A stretch of 64,000 bases of DNA, taken from Pseudonocardia humida. Lineage in GTDB: Bacteria; Actinomycetota; Actinomycetes; Mycobacteriales; Pseudonocardiaceae. The position numbers were made by a program, and so were the translations under genes. Within the stretch, counting starts at the first letter, position 1; every line of letters begins with the position of its first letter. This document shows positions 25,111 to 34,228 of this stretch, piece after piece. Location of the stretch: assembly GCF_023898865.1 (NCBI RefSeq), contig NZ_JAGSOV010000034.1:186001-250000 (forward strand), written 5' to 3'. The notes under the pieces are model-generated. The model was not told the origin of the DNA. It worked only from the letters and a program-made list of their open reading frames with translations, and did no database searches.

Positions 25111-26301
25111 GGCCCGGCCGTGCTCGGGCTCGGGCTCCGGTCGGGACCGGTGCAGCGCGACCGCCATCGTCGGCAGGACGAGCACGGTCAGCACACCGGC
25201 CCCGACCAGCGCCGCGGCGTTCTCGGCCAGCATGGTGCCGTTGCGCAGCCCGATCTGGGCCAGCGCCACCAGCAGCGGCAGCGCGGTCGCGGTGACCAGG
25301 GCCACCTGGACCCGGTCGCGCAGCGGCAGGACCCGCCGGTACACCAGCAGCGCCGGCAGCCCGCGGACCACGACCAGCAGGACCGTGAACAGCACGAGGC
25401 GCAGTGGCTCGGAGGCGATCGAGCGCAGGTCGATCGTCATCCCGGAGTAGACGAAGAACAGCGGGACGAAGAACCCGTAGGCGATCACGTCGAGCTTCTC
25501 CTCCAGCACGGGCGCGCCGGCACCGGCCCAGCGGCGCAGCACCATCCCGGCCACGAACGCCCCCAGCACGGCGTCCAGGTGCACCTCGTCGGTGACCGCG
25601 AGCAGCAGCACCAGCAGCAGCACCGTGGCCCGCAGGGTGAGCTGGCTCGTCTCGTGCTGGCGCTCGGCGACCACCCGGGCGACCCGGCCGGCGCGGCGCA
25701 GCACGCGCGGCACCGCGCTGAGCAGCACCGCGAGCACGCCGACCGCGGCCAGCGAGGCCAGCGCCACCCAGCGGTTCGTGGCCCCGAGGAACAATGCGAT
25801 CGCCAGGATCGGCAGCAGCTCGCCCACCGCCCCGCCGGCGAGCAGGTAGGCGCCCAGGCGCCCGCGCAGCAGCCCGGCGTCGCGCAGCACCGGCAGCAGC
25901 GTGCCGAACGCCGTGGTGGTCAGCGCGATGGCGACGGGCACGAACGCGCGCACGACGCCCAGTGCGGCCAGCCCGGCGACGATCCCGAGCGCGAGCACGG
26001 CGCTGAGCAGCCAGGCCAGCAGCGCCTTGCGACCGGCGTCCCGGCGGGCCAGCCGCTGGTCGATCTCGTATCCGGCCAGCAGGAACACGAAGCCGAGCCC
26101 GACGTCGGCCAGCGGCTGCACCGCCTGCGGCGCGGCCAGGTCCGCGCCCTGCGGTCCGATCGCCATGCCCCCGGCCAGCAGCAGCACCACCTGGGGCACC
26201 GCGAAGCGGGGCAGCAGGCCGAGCAGCAGCGGCGCGAGCACCGCGACGACCACCACGGCGAGCAGGCTGTCCAGGATCTGACCGACGTCTTCCACGATCA
26301 T
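25099..26301 (-). CDS. CPA2-type cation:proton antiporter (KefB-like)
   Basis: A 400-residue membrane protein with about 12 helices, of the Na/H exchanger (CPA2) superfamily. The family segments are VVLLLAGGMAIGPQGADL (helix 2), LADVGLGFVFLLAGYEIDQR (helix 3, where the family has LLFxxGLE) and YGFFVPLFFVYSGMTIDL in the C-terminal half. There is no TrkA-N domain. It moves K+ or Na+ against protons. ATG at 26301 chosen; a GTG at 26346 would add 15 residues without hydrophobic character. It is divergent from the lysX-like gene and convergent with the AMP ligase. Confidence 0.85.
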   Translation of the reverse strand: MIVEDVGQILDSLLAVVVVAVLAPLLLGLLPRFAVPQVVLLLAGGMAIGPQGADLAAPQAVQPLADVGLGFVFLLAGYEIDQRLARRDAGRKALLAWLLSAVLALGIVAGLAALGVVRAFVPVAIALTTTAFGTLLPVLRDAGLLRGRLGAYLLAGGAVGELLPILAIALFLGATNRWVALASLAAVGVLAVLLSAVPRVLRRAGRVARVVAERQHETSQLTLRATVLLLVLLLAVTDEVHLDAVLGAFVAGMVLRRWAGAGAPVLEEKLDVIAYGFFVPLFFVYSGMTIDLRSIASEPLRLVLFTVLLVVVRGLPALLVYRRVLPLRDRVQVALVTATALPLLVALAQIGLRNGTMLAENAAALVGAGVLTVLVLPTMAVALHRSRPEPEPEHGRASAG

Positions 26302-26372
26302 GACTTCGGCCGGGGCCCCCGGCGCGTCACCCGAGCGCGCGCGCACGGGTGCGCCGACGGCCCGGCCCTACC

Positions 26373-26384
26373 TAAGGTGTCGCC
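26373..26384 (+). promoter_or_regulatory. TAAGGT -10 element for a leaderless lysX transcript
   Basis: TAAGGT (26373-26378) lies 6 nt before the GTG at 26385, the spacing of actinobacterial leaderless promoters. AAGG could instead serve as a ribosome site for the same start, so both readings support 26385. Confidence 0.4.
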
Positions 26385-29300
26385 GTGACCATGGGCCCGG
26401 ATGCCTCAGCGCGCTCCTCCGATCAGTCCACGTCCGGTCAGCGGGCCCGCCGCGCGCGGGTGCTGCAGGAGGCACGCGACCGGGGTGCGGTCCCCTACCG
26501 CTACCCCACCGACCACGACGCCGCCGCCGTGCGCGCCGCGCACGGCGGCCTCACCCCCGACACGGCCACCGACCAGCGGGTCCGGATGGCCGGGCGGCTG
26601 GAGCTGGTGCGCCGCCAGGGTGCGCTGACCTTCGCCGTGCTGCGCGACCGCACCGGCACGATCCAGCTGTTCGTCGACACCGCCGTGCTGGGCGCGGACG
26701 AGCACCGCCACTTCGACGAGCTCGACCGCGACGACTGGGTCGGCGTCGAGGGCACGGTCATGACCACCCGGCGCGGCGAGCTGTCGGTGCGCGTGGAGTC
26801 CTTCGCGCTGCTGGGCAAGTCCCTGCGCGACGCGCCGGACAAGCACCACGGGCTCACCGACGTCGAGACCCGCTACCGCCAGCGCTACGTCGACCTGGCC
26901 GCCAACGCGCGCACCCGGGAGGTCTTCCGGATCCGGCACACCGCGATCCGGGCGATCCGCCACCACCTGGAGGAGCACGGCTTCACCGAGGTCGAGGGCC
27001 CGGTGCTGGGCTCCATCCAGGGCGGGGCCGCGGCGCGCCCGTTCCTCACCCACCACAACGCCCTCGACCTGGACATGTACCTGCGGATCGCGCTGGAGCT
27101 GCACCTCAAGCGGCTGATCGTGGGCGGGATGGAGCGGGTGTTCGAGATCGGGCGGGTGTTCCGCAACGAGGGCGTCGACACCCGGCACAACCCCGAGTTC
27201 ACGATGCTGGAGGCCTACCAGGCCTTCGCCGACTACCACGACATGATGGACCTGGTCGAGGGCATGGTCCGGGCCGCGGCCCGCGCGGCCCTCGGCGACG
27301 ACCTGGTGGTGCACTACGCCGGGCACGCCATCGACCTCGCCGCCGGGCCGTGGCCGCGCGTCCGGTTCGCCGACATGATCGCCGAGAAGACCGGCGAGGC
27401 GATGCACCCGGGCATGGCGATCGAGGAGGCCCGGGCCGTGCTGGACCGGCTCGGCCTGGACCACGAGCGCGGCTGGGGCGCCGGGCGGCTGATGAAGGAG
27501 GTCTACGACCAGAAGGTCCAGCACGACGTCGTCGGACCCGTCTTCTGCATCGACTACCCCCGCGAGGTGTCCCCGCTGGCCCGCGCGCACCGCGACGACC
27601 CGGACTACGTGGAGCGCTTCGAGCTGATCGTGGCCGGGTTCGAGCTGTGCAACGCCTACTCCGAGCAGAACGACCCGGTCGAGCAGCTGGCCGCGTTCGA
27701 GGCCGAGGCGCGGGCCAAGGCCGGCGGCGACCCCGAGGCCGGCGACATCGACCTGGACTACGTGCGCGCCCTGGAGCACGGCATGCCGTGCACCGGCGGG
27801 CTGGGCATCGGCATCGACCGCCTGGTCATGCTGCTGGCCAGCGTCGACTCCATCCGCGAGGTCATCCTGTTCCCGACCCTGCGCCCGGAGTTCACCCCAC
27901 CCGGTGGCGGGCCCCGCGGCGGCCCGCGCGCGGTCGTGCCGCCCACGCCCCTGCCCGTCCCGTCGCCGCCGCTCGCGGCCACCGCGGATCCGACGCCGGG
28001 CGGCACGAGCGGTGCGCAGGCGTCGGTGGTCGCCCTGCCCGACCTGGCGCCGTCGGCGCACCCGATCCCCCCGCCCGCGCCCGCGCGCGGCACCGGGCGG
28101 GTCGCGGTGCGGCTGCTCGCCGTGCTGACCGCGGCCGCCGGGCTGCTGCAGCTGATCACCCAGATCCCGTTCGTGCACTCCCGGATGCCGCGCGAGGTCG
28201 AGCTCGGGCCGCTGTGGGTGCCGGTGGCCGGGCACGTGCTCTCGGTGGTGATCGGGTTGCTGCTGCTCCTGCTGGCCGACCAGCTCGGCAAGCGCAAGCG
28301 GGCGGCCTGGCGCGTCGCCGTGGTCGTGTTCGCGGTGGCCGGCGTCGCGCACCTGCTCAAGGGGCCCGACCCGGTGGCCGTGCTGATCTGCGCGGCGATG
28401 CTCGTCGCCCTCGTCTGGCACCGGGACGCGTTCCGGGCCAGGGCGGACCCGCCCTCGCTGCTGCGGCTGGTCCGGTTCGTGCCGGTCTACCTGGTCGCCG
28501 TGCTGGCCGTGGGGTTCGCGGCGCTGTGGGTCGAGCGCGACCACCTGGAGCCGGCGCTCAGCGTCGGCGGCGGCCTGCAGGCGATCCTCGGCGGGCTGGT
28601 CGGCCTGGACGGGCCCTACACCTACCGCTCGCCGTTCTTCGCGCTCTACTTCCCGACCGTGCTGGTGGTGCTGGGCGTGGTGGGCATCGCGATACTGGCG
28701 CTGCTGCTGTTCCGCCCGCTGGTGGCCCGCCGTCCGCACACCGAGGACGACTGGGCGCACGCCGAGCGGCTCGTGCACACCTACGGCTGGGACACCCTCG
28801 CCTACTTCTCCCTGCGCGACGACAAGAGCTTCTTCTTCTCCTCCGACGGGGAGGCGTTCCTGGCCTACACCTACATCGGCGGCTACGCGCTGGTCTCCGG
28901 CGACCCGGTCGGCGCGCGGCAGTCGGTGGTGCGGGTGCTCGACGAGTTCCTCGCCGTGTGCGACGAGCACGCCTGGAAGCCGGCGTTCCTGGCCGTGCGG
29001 GAGGCGAGCATGCCCCTCTACGCGTCCCGCGGGTTCAGCGACTTCTACCTCGGCGACGAGGCGGTCCTGGACTGCGCCGCGTTCGGGCTGGGCGGTGCGC
29101 GGCGCAAGGGCCTGCGGGCCGCGGTCCGCCGCGTCGGACGCGCGTACACCTTCCAGATGATCACCGAGGCGAACGCGTCGCCGCGGCTGGTCGAGCAGCT
29201 CAACGCGATCAGCGCGAAGTGGCGGGGGAAGAACCCCGAACGCGGCTTCACCATGTCGCTGTCCCAGGACGTGGCCGGGGCCGGGGCGAACCCGGAGTTC

Positions 29301-29801
29301 CTGCTCTGCGTCGCGCTCGACGCCGACGGTGTGCCCGGCGGGTTCCTGCGGGTCGTGCCGGCCTTCGGGTCCTCGTTCGGCTACACGCTCGACCTCATGC
29401 GCCACGACCCGGGCGCGCCCAACGGCATGACCGAGTTCCTGATCGCCTCGACCGCGCAGGCGCTGGGCGCCCGCGGCGTGCGCAGGCTGTCGATGAACTT
29501 CGCCATGTGGGGGCGGCTGTTCGACGACGAGCTCGCGCCCACCGCGGCGCAGCGGGCCGCCCGCTGGGCCGTGGGTGTGCTCAACCCGTTCTTCCAGATC
29601 CGGTCGCTGCACGACTTCAACGCCAAGTTCGACCCCGAGTGGCTGCCCCGGGTGCTGGCCTACCGCCGGGCCGCGGACCTGCCGCGGGTCGGGCTGCTCT
29701 ACGCGGGCGCGGAGGGCTTCCTGGCGCTGCCGGTCGTGGGCGAGCTGCTGGTGCCGCGCGCGGTGGGCGGTGTGGAGTCGCCGTCGCGGCCGGCGGCCTG
29801 A
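26385..29801 (+). CDS. lysX: LysX-like bifunctional lysyl-tRNA synthetase / lysylphosphatidylglycerol synthase
   Basis: A 1138-residue fusion. Residues about 65-155 are the OB fold and about 165-505 the class II lysyl-tRNA synthetase core, with motif 2 (FEIGRVFRNEGVDTRHNPEF) and motif 3 (GLGIGIDRLVMLLA). A Pro-rich linker (505-570) leads to six or seven membrane helices (575-780), then the DUF2156 aminoacyl-PG synthase domain (785-1130, with YFSLRDDKSFFFSSDGEAFL). It charges tRNA with lysine and transfers lysine to phosphatidylglycerol, making the membrane less anionic and more resistant to cationic peptides. The synthetase is N-terminal here, whereas in mycobacterial LysX, as I remember it, the order is the reverse. 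The 3' end overlaps the convergent transporter by 103 bp. Confidence 0.85.
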   Translation: MTMGPDASARSSDQSTSGQRARRARVLQEARDRGAVPYRYPTDHDAAAVRAAHGGLTPDTATDQRVRMAGRLELVRRQGALTFAVLRDRTGTIQLFVDTAVLGADEHRHFDELDRDDWVGVEGTVMTTRRGELSVRVESFALLGKSLRDAPDKHHGLTDVETRYRQRYVDLAANARTREVFRIRHTAIRAIRHHLEEHGFTEVEGPVLGSIQGGAAARPFLTHHNALDLDMYLRIALELHLKRLIVGGMERVFEIGRVFRNEGVDTRHNPEFTMLEAYQAFADYHDMMDLVEGMVRAAARAALGDDLVVHYAGHAIDLAAGPWPRVRFADMIAEKTGEAMHPGMAIEEARAVLDRLGLDHERGWGAGRLMKEVYDQKVQHDVVGPVFCIDYPREVSPLARAHRDDPDYVERFELIVAGFELCNAYSEQNDPVEQLAAFEAEARAKAGGDPEAGDIDLDYVRALEHGMPCTGGLGIGIDRLVMLLASVDSIREVILFPTLRPEFTPPGGGPRGGPRAVVPPTPLPVPSPPLAATADPTPGGTSGAQASVVALPDLAPSAHPIPPPAPARGTGRVAVRLLAVLTAAAGLLQLITQIPFVHSRMPREVELGPLWVPVAGHVLSVVIGLLLLLLADQLGKRKRAAWRVAVVVFAVAGVAHLLKGPDPVAVLICAAMLVALVWHRDAFRARADPPSLLRLVRFVPVYLVAVLAVGFAALWVERDHLEPALSVGGGLQAILGGLVGLDGPYTYRSPFFALYFPTVLVVLGVVGIAILALLLFRPLVARRPHTEDDWAHAERLVHTYGWDTLAYFSLRDDKSFFFSSDGEAFLAYTYIGGYALVSGDPVGARQSVVRVLDEFLAVCDEHAWKPAFLAVREASMPLYASRGFSDFYLGDEAVLDCAAFGLGGARRKGLRAAVRRVGRAYTFQMITEANASPRLVEQLNAISAKWRGKNPERGFTMSLSQDVAGAGANPEFLLCVALDADGVPGGFLRVVPAFGSSFGYTLDLMRHDPGAPNGMTEFLIASTAQALGARGVRRLSMNFAMWGRLFDDELAPTAAQRAARWAVGVLNPFFQIRSLHDFNAKFDPEWLPRVLAYRRAADLPRVGLLYAGAEGFLALPVVGELLVPRAVGGVESPSRPAA

Positions 29802-30649
29802 CCGCCGGTGGGCGCCGCGGCGCGGGCCAGCGCCACGGTGGCCAGGGTCATCAGCGCCACCAGCAGCCCGATCAGCACCCACTCCGGCCCGTCCGCGCGC
29901 AACTGCTCGCCCAGCACGGCGGTGCCGATCAGCACGGCGACCACCGGCTCGCCGACGGTCATCACGGGCAGGGACGCCCCGAGCCCGCCGGCCTGGAACG
30001 CCGACTGCTGCAGCAGCGTCCCGGCCACCGACACGGCGACCAGCACGTAGAGCTCCCAGCTGCTCAGCACGGCGAGCGCGCCGGCGTCGAACTCGCCGAG
30101 CACGCCCTTGGTCAGCGCCGCGGCCGCGCCGTAGCACAGCGCGGTGGCCCCGGCCAGCAGCACCGCCCGCGGGGTCCCACGGGTGCGCGCCGCGGCCAGC
30201 AGCGCCGCGGCGAACAACGCGACCAGCACCGACCCCAGCGGCAGCCAGTCCCCCGCGGGAGCCCGGTCGACGCCGTCGGTGGGGTTGCCGACCACCACGA
30301 ACACCGCCAGCGACACCGCCAGCGCGCCGGCCCAGCCCAGCTCGGCGCGACCCGGGCGCCGGCCCGCCCACCGGGCGGCGAGCGGCAGCGCGAACAGCAA
30401 GGTGGTGACCAGCAGCGGCTGCACCAGCAGCACCGATCCGACGCCGAGCGCCGCCGCCTGCGCGACGTACCCGCCGCCGTCGCCGAGCAGGCCGTACCAC
30501 CACAGCCGGCGGCGCACCAGCACCCGCAGCAGGCCGAGCCCGCGGGCGCTGTCGTCGGGCACCGTCGCCGCCACCCGCTGCTGGGCCACGGTGGCCACCG
30601 CCAGCAGCGCTGCGGCGACCAGCGCAAGGCCTGCCGCCAACCAGCTCAC
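29699..30649 (-). CDS. DMT-superfamily transporter (EamA-like)
   Basis: A 316-residue protein with about nine or ten hydrophobic helices and the two-half layout of drug/metabolite transporters. It starts with a GTG (VSWLAAGLALVAAALLAVAT) and has LPVMTVGEPVVAVLIGTAVLGE near residue 235, the position of the second EamA repeat motif. The last 30 residues (GRDGDSTPPTARGTSSSPTT onward) are polar, not conserved, and encoded antisense to the end of lysX, a 103-bp convergent overlap. Substrate unknown. It is divergent from the esterase gene, whose TATGAT promoter element overlaps the region in between. Confidence 0.75.
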   Translation of the reverse strand: MSWLAAGLALVAAALLAVATVAQQRVAATVPDDSARGLGLLRVLVRRRLWWYGLLGDGGGYVAQAAALGVGSVLLVQPLLVTTLLFALPLAARWAGRRPGRAELGWAGALAVSLAVFVVVGNPTDGVDRAPAGDWLPLGSVLVALFAAALLAAARTRGTPRAVLLAGATALCYGAAAALTKGVLGEFDAGALAVLSSWELYVLVAVSVAGTLLQQSAFQAGGLGASLPVMTVGEPVVAVLIGTAVLGEQLRADGPEWVLIGLLVALMTLATVALARAAAPTGGQAAGRDGDSTPPTARGTSSSPTTGSARKPSAPA

Positions 30650-30655
30650 CGAACC

Positions 30656-30661
30656 TATGAT
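30656..30661 (+). promoter_or_regulatory. TATGAT -10-like element upstream of the membrane esterase
   Basis: TATGAT is a near-perfect -10 hexamer, rare in DNA this GC-rich, placed about 50 bp before the first usable in-frame start of the esterase gene (GTG 30710). Confidence 0.35.
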
Positions 30662-30709
30662 CGCCGGATCGACGCGCTCGGCACCACCTCCCTGCTCAGC
30701 TGGTTCCCG

Positions 30710-31789
30710 GTGGGCGCGGTGCCGGCGGTCATCGCGCTGGTGGTGCTCTACCTGGCGGTCCGCCGGGCCCGACGTGTGGCGACCCGGGTCCTCGCCGCGA
30801 CGGCGACGGCCCTGCTCGCGCTGGCCAGCGCCGCGGTCGGCGTCAACGCCCATTACGGCTACTTCGCCACGGTGGGTGAGGCGTTCGGCGGCACCGGCCC
30901 GGACTCGAGCACGCTCGCCGCCGCGGAGGCGGGCTCCGGGCGGATCCCGCCCAACGGTCAGGTGATCACGCTCGACCTGCCCGGTACGACCTCGGGCTTC
31001 ACCCCGCGCCAGGCCGTGGTCTACCTGCCGCCGGCCTGGTTCGCGCGGCCCCGCCCGGCCCTGCCGGTGATCATGCTGCTGCACGGCACCCCGGGCGACC
31101 CGACCAGCTGGACCGATGGTGGAGGCGCCCAGACCACGGCCGACGCCTGGGCCGCCCAGCACGGCGGGACGGCCCCGGTGCTGGTCATGCCCGACATCAA
31201 CGGCTCGCTGACCGGCGACACCGAGTGCGTGGACAGCCCGCTGGGCCGGGCCGAGACCTACCTGACCGTGGACGTTCCCGCGGCCGTGCAGCAGCAGTTG
31301 GGGACGGCCCCGCCGGGGCGGCAGTGGGCCGTCGCCGGGTTGTCCGAGGGCGGCAGCTGCGCGATCGTGCTGGCGCTGCGCCACCCGGACGGGTTCGCCG
31401 CGTTCGGCGACTACGGCGGCCTGGCCGGCCCCCGGGTCGGCGACACCAACGACGACACCGCCGACACCGTGACCCAGCTGTTCGGCGGCTCCCAAGCGCA
31501 GTTCTCCGCCCACGAGCCGGCCGCGCTGCTGGGCGCCCAGCGCTTCCCCGACCTGGGCGGGTGGTTCCAGGTCGGCACGGGCGACGCCGAGCCGCTGGCC
31601 GCCGCGCAACGGCTCGCCCCGCTGGCCCGCGCGGCCGGCGTGCAGACCTGCCTGGTCACCATGCCCGGGCTCGGCCACACCTTCGACGTGTGGTCCGCCG
31701 CGTTCGGCGAGTCCCTGCCGTTCCTCGCCGCCCGGATCGGGCTGGTACCGCCCGACCCGTCCCAGACCGCCGCCTGCGCCCCTGCGTGA
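30710..31789 (+). CDS. Membrane-anchored esterase, possible aminoacyl-PG hydrolase
   Basis: About 359 residues. Two membrane helices come first (VIALVVLYLAVRRARRVATR region and TALLALASAAVGVNA). The extracytoplasmic alpha/beta hydrolase domain of the esterase D/antigen-85-like type follows, with VIMLLHGTPGDPTSWTDGG, the nucleophile elbow VAGLSEGGSCA and the histidine GLGHTFDVW. The exact start is unsure: no ATG is in frame and GTG 30710 is the first candidate. Hydrolases of this layout are encoded next to aminoacyl-PG synthases in Gram-positive bacteria and remove the amino acid again. Since lysX is the next plus-strand gene upstream, that role is a fair guess and not proven by sequence. Confidence 0.65.
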   Translation: MGAVPAVIALVVLYLAVRRARRVATRVLAATATALLALASAAVGVNAHYGYFATVGEAFGGTGPDSSTLAAAEAGSGRIPPNGQVITLDLPGTTSGFTPRQAVVYLPPAWFARPRPALPVIMLLHGTPGDPTSWTDGGGAQTTADAWAAQHGGTAPVLVMPDINGSLTGDTECVDSPLGRAETYLTVDVPAAVQQQLGTAPPGRQWAVAGLSEGGSCAIVLALRHPDGFAAFGDYGGLAGPRVGDTNDDTADTVTQLFGGSQAQFSAHEPAALLGAQRFPDLGGWFQVGTGDAEPLAAAQRLAPLARAAGVQTCLVTMPGLGHTFDVWSAAFGESLPFLAARIGLVPPDPSQTAACAPA

Positions 31790-31907
31790 CCTGGCTTCAT
31801 GGGCCGTCAGCGGCTCTGGGCCCAGCGCGTGCTCACCGTGCCGGCCACCGGCCGTGTGACCGAGCCGGCGCGGGCCGGCTCGGCTGCTCCGACACCCCCG
31901 AGTGCGG

Positions 31908-31936
31908 CTCCAACCCCTGTTGGAGCTGAGTTGAAG
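31908..31936 (+). promoter_or_regulatory. Phased heptamer array D (prsW promoter)
   Basis: CTCCAAC (31908), GTTGGAG (31919) and GTTGAAG (31930) at exact 11-bp steps. The first two form the palindrome GCTCCAAC-N4-GTTGGAGC, identical in array A. The last heptamer ends 66 nt before the ATG at 32003. Confidence 0.6.
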
Positions 31937-32002
31937 CGCGCCGACGCACCCTCCGGGGCACGCAGCTCCAGGCCGATCGGCCGCTCATCCCGGAGGGACC
32001 CG

Positions 32003-32872
32003 ATGACCTATCCCGCACGCCGCGCCTCCTACCCGCCCCCGCCCCTCGCCGCCCGCGGCCCGTCGGCGTTGCGCCGCCACGGGTGGCTGGCAGTGCTGGT
32101 GGTCGGCACGGCCCTCTTCTCCGCCGTCGAGCGGACGCTCGTCGCCACCGACAACCCCCACCTCGTGCCGACGGCCATCCTGCTCGGCGCGGCCATCGTT
32201 CCGGCGGCGTTCCTGGCGTTCGTCTACGGGCGCCGGCTCGTCTACCGGGTGAGCCCCGTCGTGATCGCCGGATCGGCCCTGCTCGGCGGGGTCGTCGGCA
32301 CGGTGACCGCGGGGGCGCTGGAGTTCGACGCGCAGCGCGACCTCGGGGTGCTGTCGATGGCCGGGGTCGGGCTCATCGAGGAGGGCAGCAAGCTGCTGGT
32401 GCCGCTGGCGGTGCTGGTGCTGTTCCCCCGCTACCGCACGCGGGCCGACGGGCTGCTCATCGGCGTGGCCGCCGGCGCCGGGTTCGCCGCGCTGGAGACC
32501 ATGGGCTACGCGTTCACCACGCTCCTGCAGTCCAAGGGCAGCGTCACCGCCACGGTCGACGTGCTGCTGCTGCGCGGGCTGATGAGCCCGGCCGGGCACA
32601 TGGCGTGGACGGGCATCGCGGTCGCGGCGCTGTACGCGGCGGCGGAGTCCGGGTGGGCGGTCCGCAGGGCCGCCGGGTTCCTGGGGGCGGCCGCGCTGGC
32701 GGTCACGCTGCACGCGCTGTGGGACAGCCGCACGACGATGGCAGGCACCGCGGTCGTCGCGGTGGTCGGCCTGGCCGCGCTGGGCTGGGCGGTGCACCGG
32801 ACCGCGCACGTCCGTCGCCCCGTCCACCACGCCGCGCACTACACCCTCCGCTACTCCCGGACCGCGCGATGA
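32003..32872 (+). CDS. prsW: PrsW-family intramembrane metalloprotease
   Basis: A 289-residue membrane protein with about eight helices. The PrsW active-site motifs are present: LIEEGSKLL (EExxK) near residue 130, AGFAALETMGY (FxxxE) near 160 and the histidines in SPAGHMAWTG near 198 and ALAVTLHALWD near 238. These proteases cut transmembrane proteins, in Bacillus the anti-sigma factor RsiW. No anti-sigma substrate is adjacent; the zf-HC2 protein at 42455 is a remote candidate only. ATG at 32003 follows GGAGGG. It is a member of the heptamer-box group. Confidence 0.85.
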   Translation: MTYPARRASYPPPPLAARGPSALRRHGWLAVLVVGTALFSAVERTLVATDNPHLVPTAILLGAAIVPAAFLAFVYGRRLVYRVSPVVIAGSALLGGVVGTVTAGALEFDAQRDLGVLSMAGVGLIEEGSKLLVPLAVLVLFPRYRTRADGLLIGVAAGAGFAALETMGYAFTTLLQSKGSVTATVDVLLLRGLMSPAGHMAWTGIAVAALYAAAESGWAVRRAAGFLGAAALAVTLHALWDSRTTMAGTAVVAVVGLAALGWAVHRTAHVRRPVHHAAHYTLRYSRTAR

Positions 32873-32898
32873 CCCGCTACACCGCGGTCTGAGGCCGC

Positions 32899-33669
32899 TC
32901 AGTCCCCGGGTGGCCCCGCCCCCGGCCCGCTCGGCGGGTCGGGGGCGGGGCCGCGCCCGGCGAACAGGTCGACCAGCGGGTCCCAGCGGTTGCGCCGTCC
33001 TTCGGGGAAGCGGCGGCGGGCCCGGGCGAGCCGGGCGGAGCCGGGTCGGTAGCGGCGTCGCGCCCACGGCGAGCGCGGGTGGGCCAGGCGGACCGCCGCC
33101 ACCAGCGCCAGCACCGGGACGAAGACGCCGACCACGCCGAGCAGGGTGCGGCCCTTCAGGATCGCGACGAGCACGAACAGCATGTCGACGACGAGCACGA
33201 CCGAGGCGATCACCCGGTTGTCGCCGGCGTCGTCGTCGAACGGGGAGAACCCCAGCAGCAGCAGCGCGCCGATGACCGACGCGATGAGCACGGCGTCCAC
33301 CGATCGGCGGCCCTCGGGGCCCCAGTAGACGTCGTCGAGGCGCAGCCACAGGGCGAACTCGTCGAGGGTGAGCGCCGCCCCGACGCCGAACAGCACGGCC
33401 AGCACCTCGAACCACGGGCTGGCCGGTCGGTAGGCGAGCTCGAGCAGGCCGACGCCGAGCAGCAGGAAGATGCCGTAGACTTGGTGGTGGATGTGCACCC
33501 CGCCCACGGTGGTGTCGCGGAACGGGCCGCGCCCGGCCCTGATCAGCCGCGTGACCACCCGGGTGAGCACGAAGGTCACCAGGAACGCGGCCAGCGTCCA
33601 CGCCACGATGGGGCGGTCGATGGTGTCGATCGGTGCCTCCCACGTCGCTGCCGTGACCTCAGCGGTCAT
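32899..33669 (-). CDS. Integral membrane protein with HIHHQ motif, unknown function
   Basis: A 256-residue protein with about five or six helices (VAWTLAAFLVTFVLTRVV, YGIFLLLGVGLLELAY, VLIASVIGALLLLGF and others) and a basic, proline-rich C-terminal tail (about 205-256). A striking GGVHIHHQVYG follows the first helix, with three histidines that could bind metal, and FALWLRLDDVYW lies in the middle. I recognise it as a conserved actinobacterial membrane protein but know no function. ATG at 33669 has no strong ribosome site. It is convergent with prsW (26 bp between the stops). Confidence 0.65.
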   Translation of the reverse strand: MTAEVTAATWEAPIDTIDRPIVAWTLAAFLVTFVLTRVVTRLIRAGRGPFRDTTVGGVHIHHQVYGIFLLLGVGLLELAYRPASPWFEVLAVLFGVGAALTLDEFALWLRLDDVYWGPEGRRSVDAVLIASVIGALLLLGFSPFDDDAGDNRVIASVVLVVDMLFVLVAILKGRTLLGVVGVFVPVLALVAAVRLAHPRSPWARRRYRPGSARLARARRRFPEGRRNRWDPLVDLFAGRGPAPDPPSGPGAGPPGD

Positions 33670-33779
33670 AGCCCGATCGTCGCATTTGATACGGACATGC
33701 GGGGGGACACCGCGCGCACTCTCCGCCGACGTGTCCACCGTCCAGGACCCGCGCGGACCGGACCCGGGGACCGGAGCGG

Positions 33780-34190
33780 TCAGGAGGCGGGGGTGAGCAC
33801 GACCCGGCCGTCGCCGGTGATCGACGGCCCGTCCGGGGCGGTGCGGCGGCAGGTGACGGCGGTGCCGGTCATGTCCTGGGTGGTGGAGCCACCGGCGCCG
33901 CCGCCCCCGCCGCCCCCGTTGCCGCCGAGCCCGGAGCCGCCCTCGCCGCGGCCGCCGGCCACGGCCGCCTCGCCGGACGCCGCTCCACCCTTCCCGCCCC
34001 AGCGGGGAGCTGCCGTGCCCGCCGTCCTGGCCCGGCCACCACGGCGACCGGGTGTCGCCCGTGCAGCCACCGGAGCCGCCCGCGCCGAGGCTGGGGTCGG
34101 GACGGACACGGTCACCTCCGGTGGTGGGGCCGCTGGTGCGCGGCCGCAGTGCGACGACAGTCCCCTCCCCGCCTGAATCCGGCTCCAACG
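33780..34190 (-). pseudogene. Decayed glycine-rich surface protein gene (copy 1)
   Basis: The last 75 codons (WGGKGGAASGEAAVAGGRGE onward, ending GDGRVVLTPAS) match the end of the intact lipoprotein at 34798-35712. Upstream, the conserved pieces EVTVSVP and GAGGSGGCTGDTRSPWWPGQ lie in two different frames, so at least two indels separate them. No signal peptide is visible. A GTG at 34109 could start a 109-residue product, but this looks like a relic. A CTCCAAC heptamer (34183-34189) still stands 73 nt upstream of it. Confidence 0.6.
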
Positions 34191-34221
34191 CCGACCCGCG
34201 GCCGTTGCAGCGCGGTTGGAA
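34183..34221. promoter_or_regulatory. Heptamer array E
   Basis: CTCCAAC (34183-34189) faces the glycine-rich relic. GTTGCAG (34204-34210) and GTTGGAA (34215-34221), 11 bp apart, face the other way, where only the 3' end of the DJ-1 gene follows. The array is weaker than the others, in keeping with a decayed target gene. Confidence 0.4.
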
Positions 34222-34228
34222 GCGGGAC

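Noticed and set aside
26406..30503. A 1365-codon open frame antisense to lysX
   Set aside because: Long antisense frames are expected in such GC-rich coding DNA. Its product is a low-complexity mix of Arg, His, Gly and Val with no domain, while the plus strand has clear LysRS and DUF2156 motifs.
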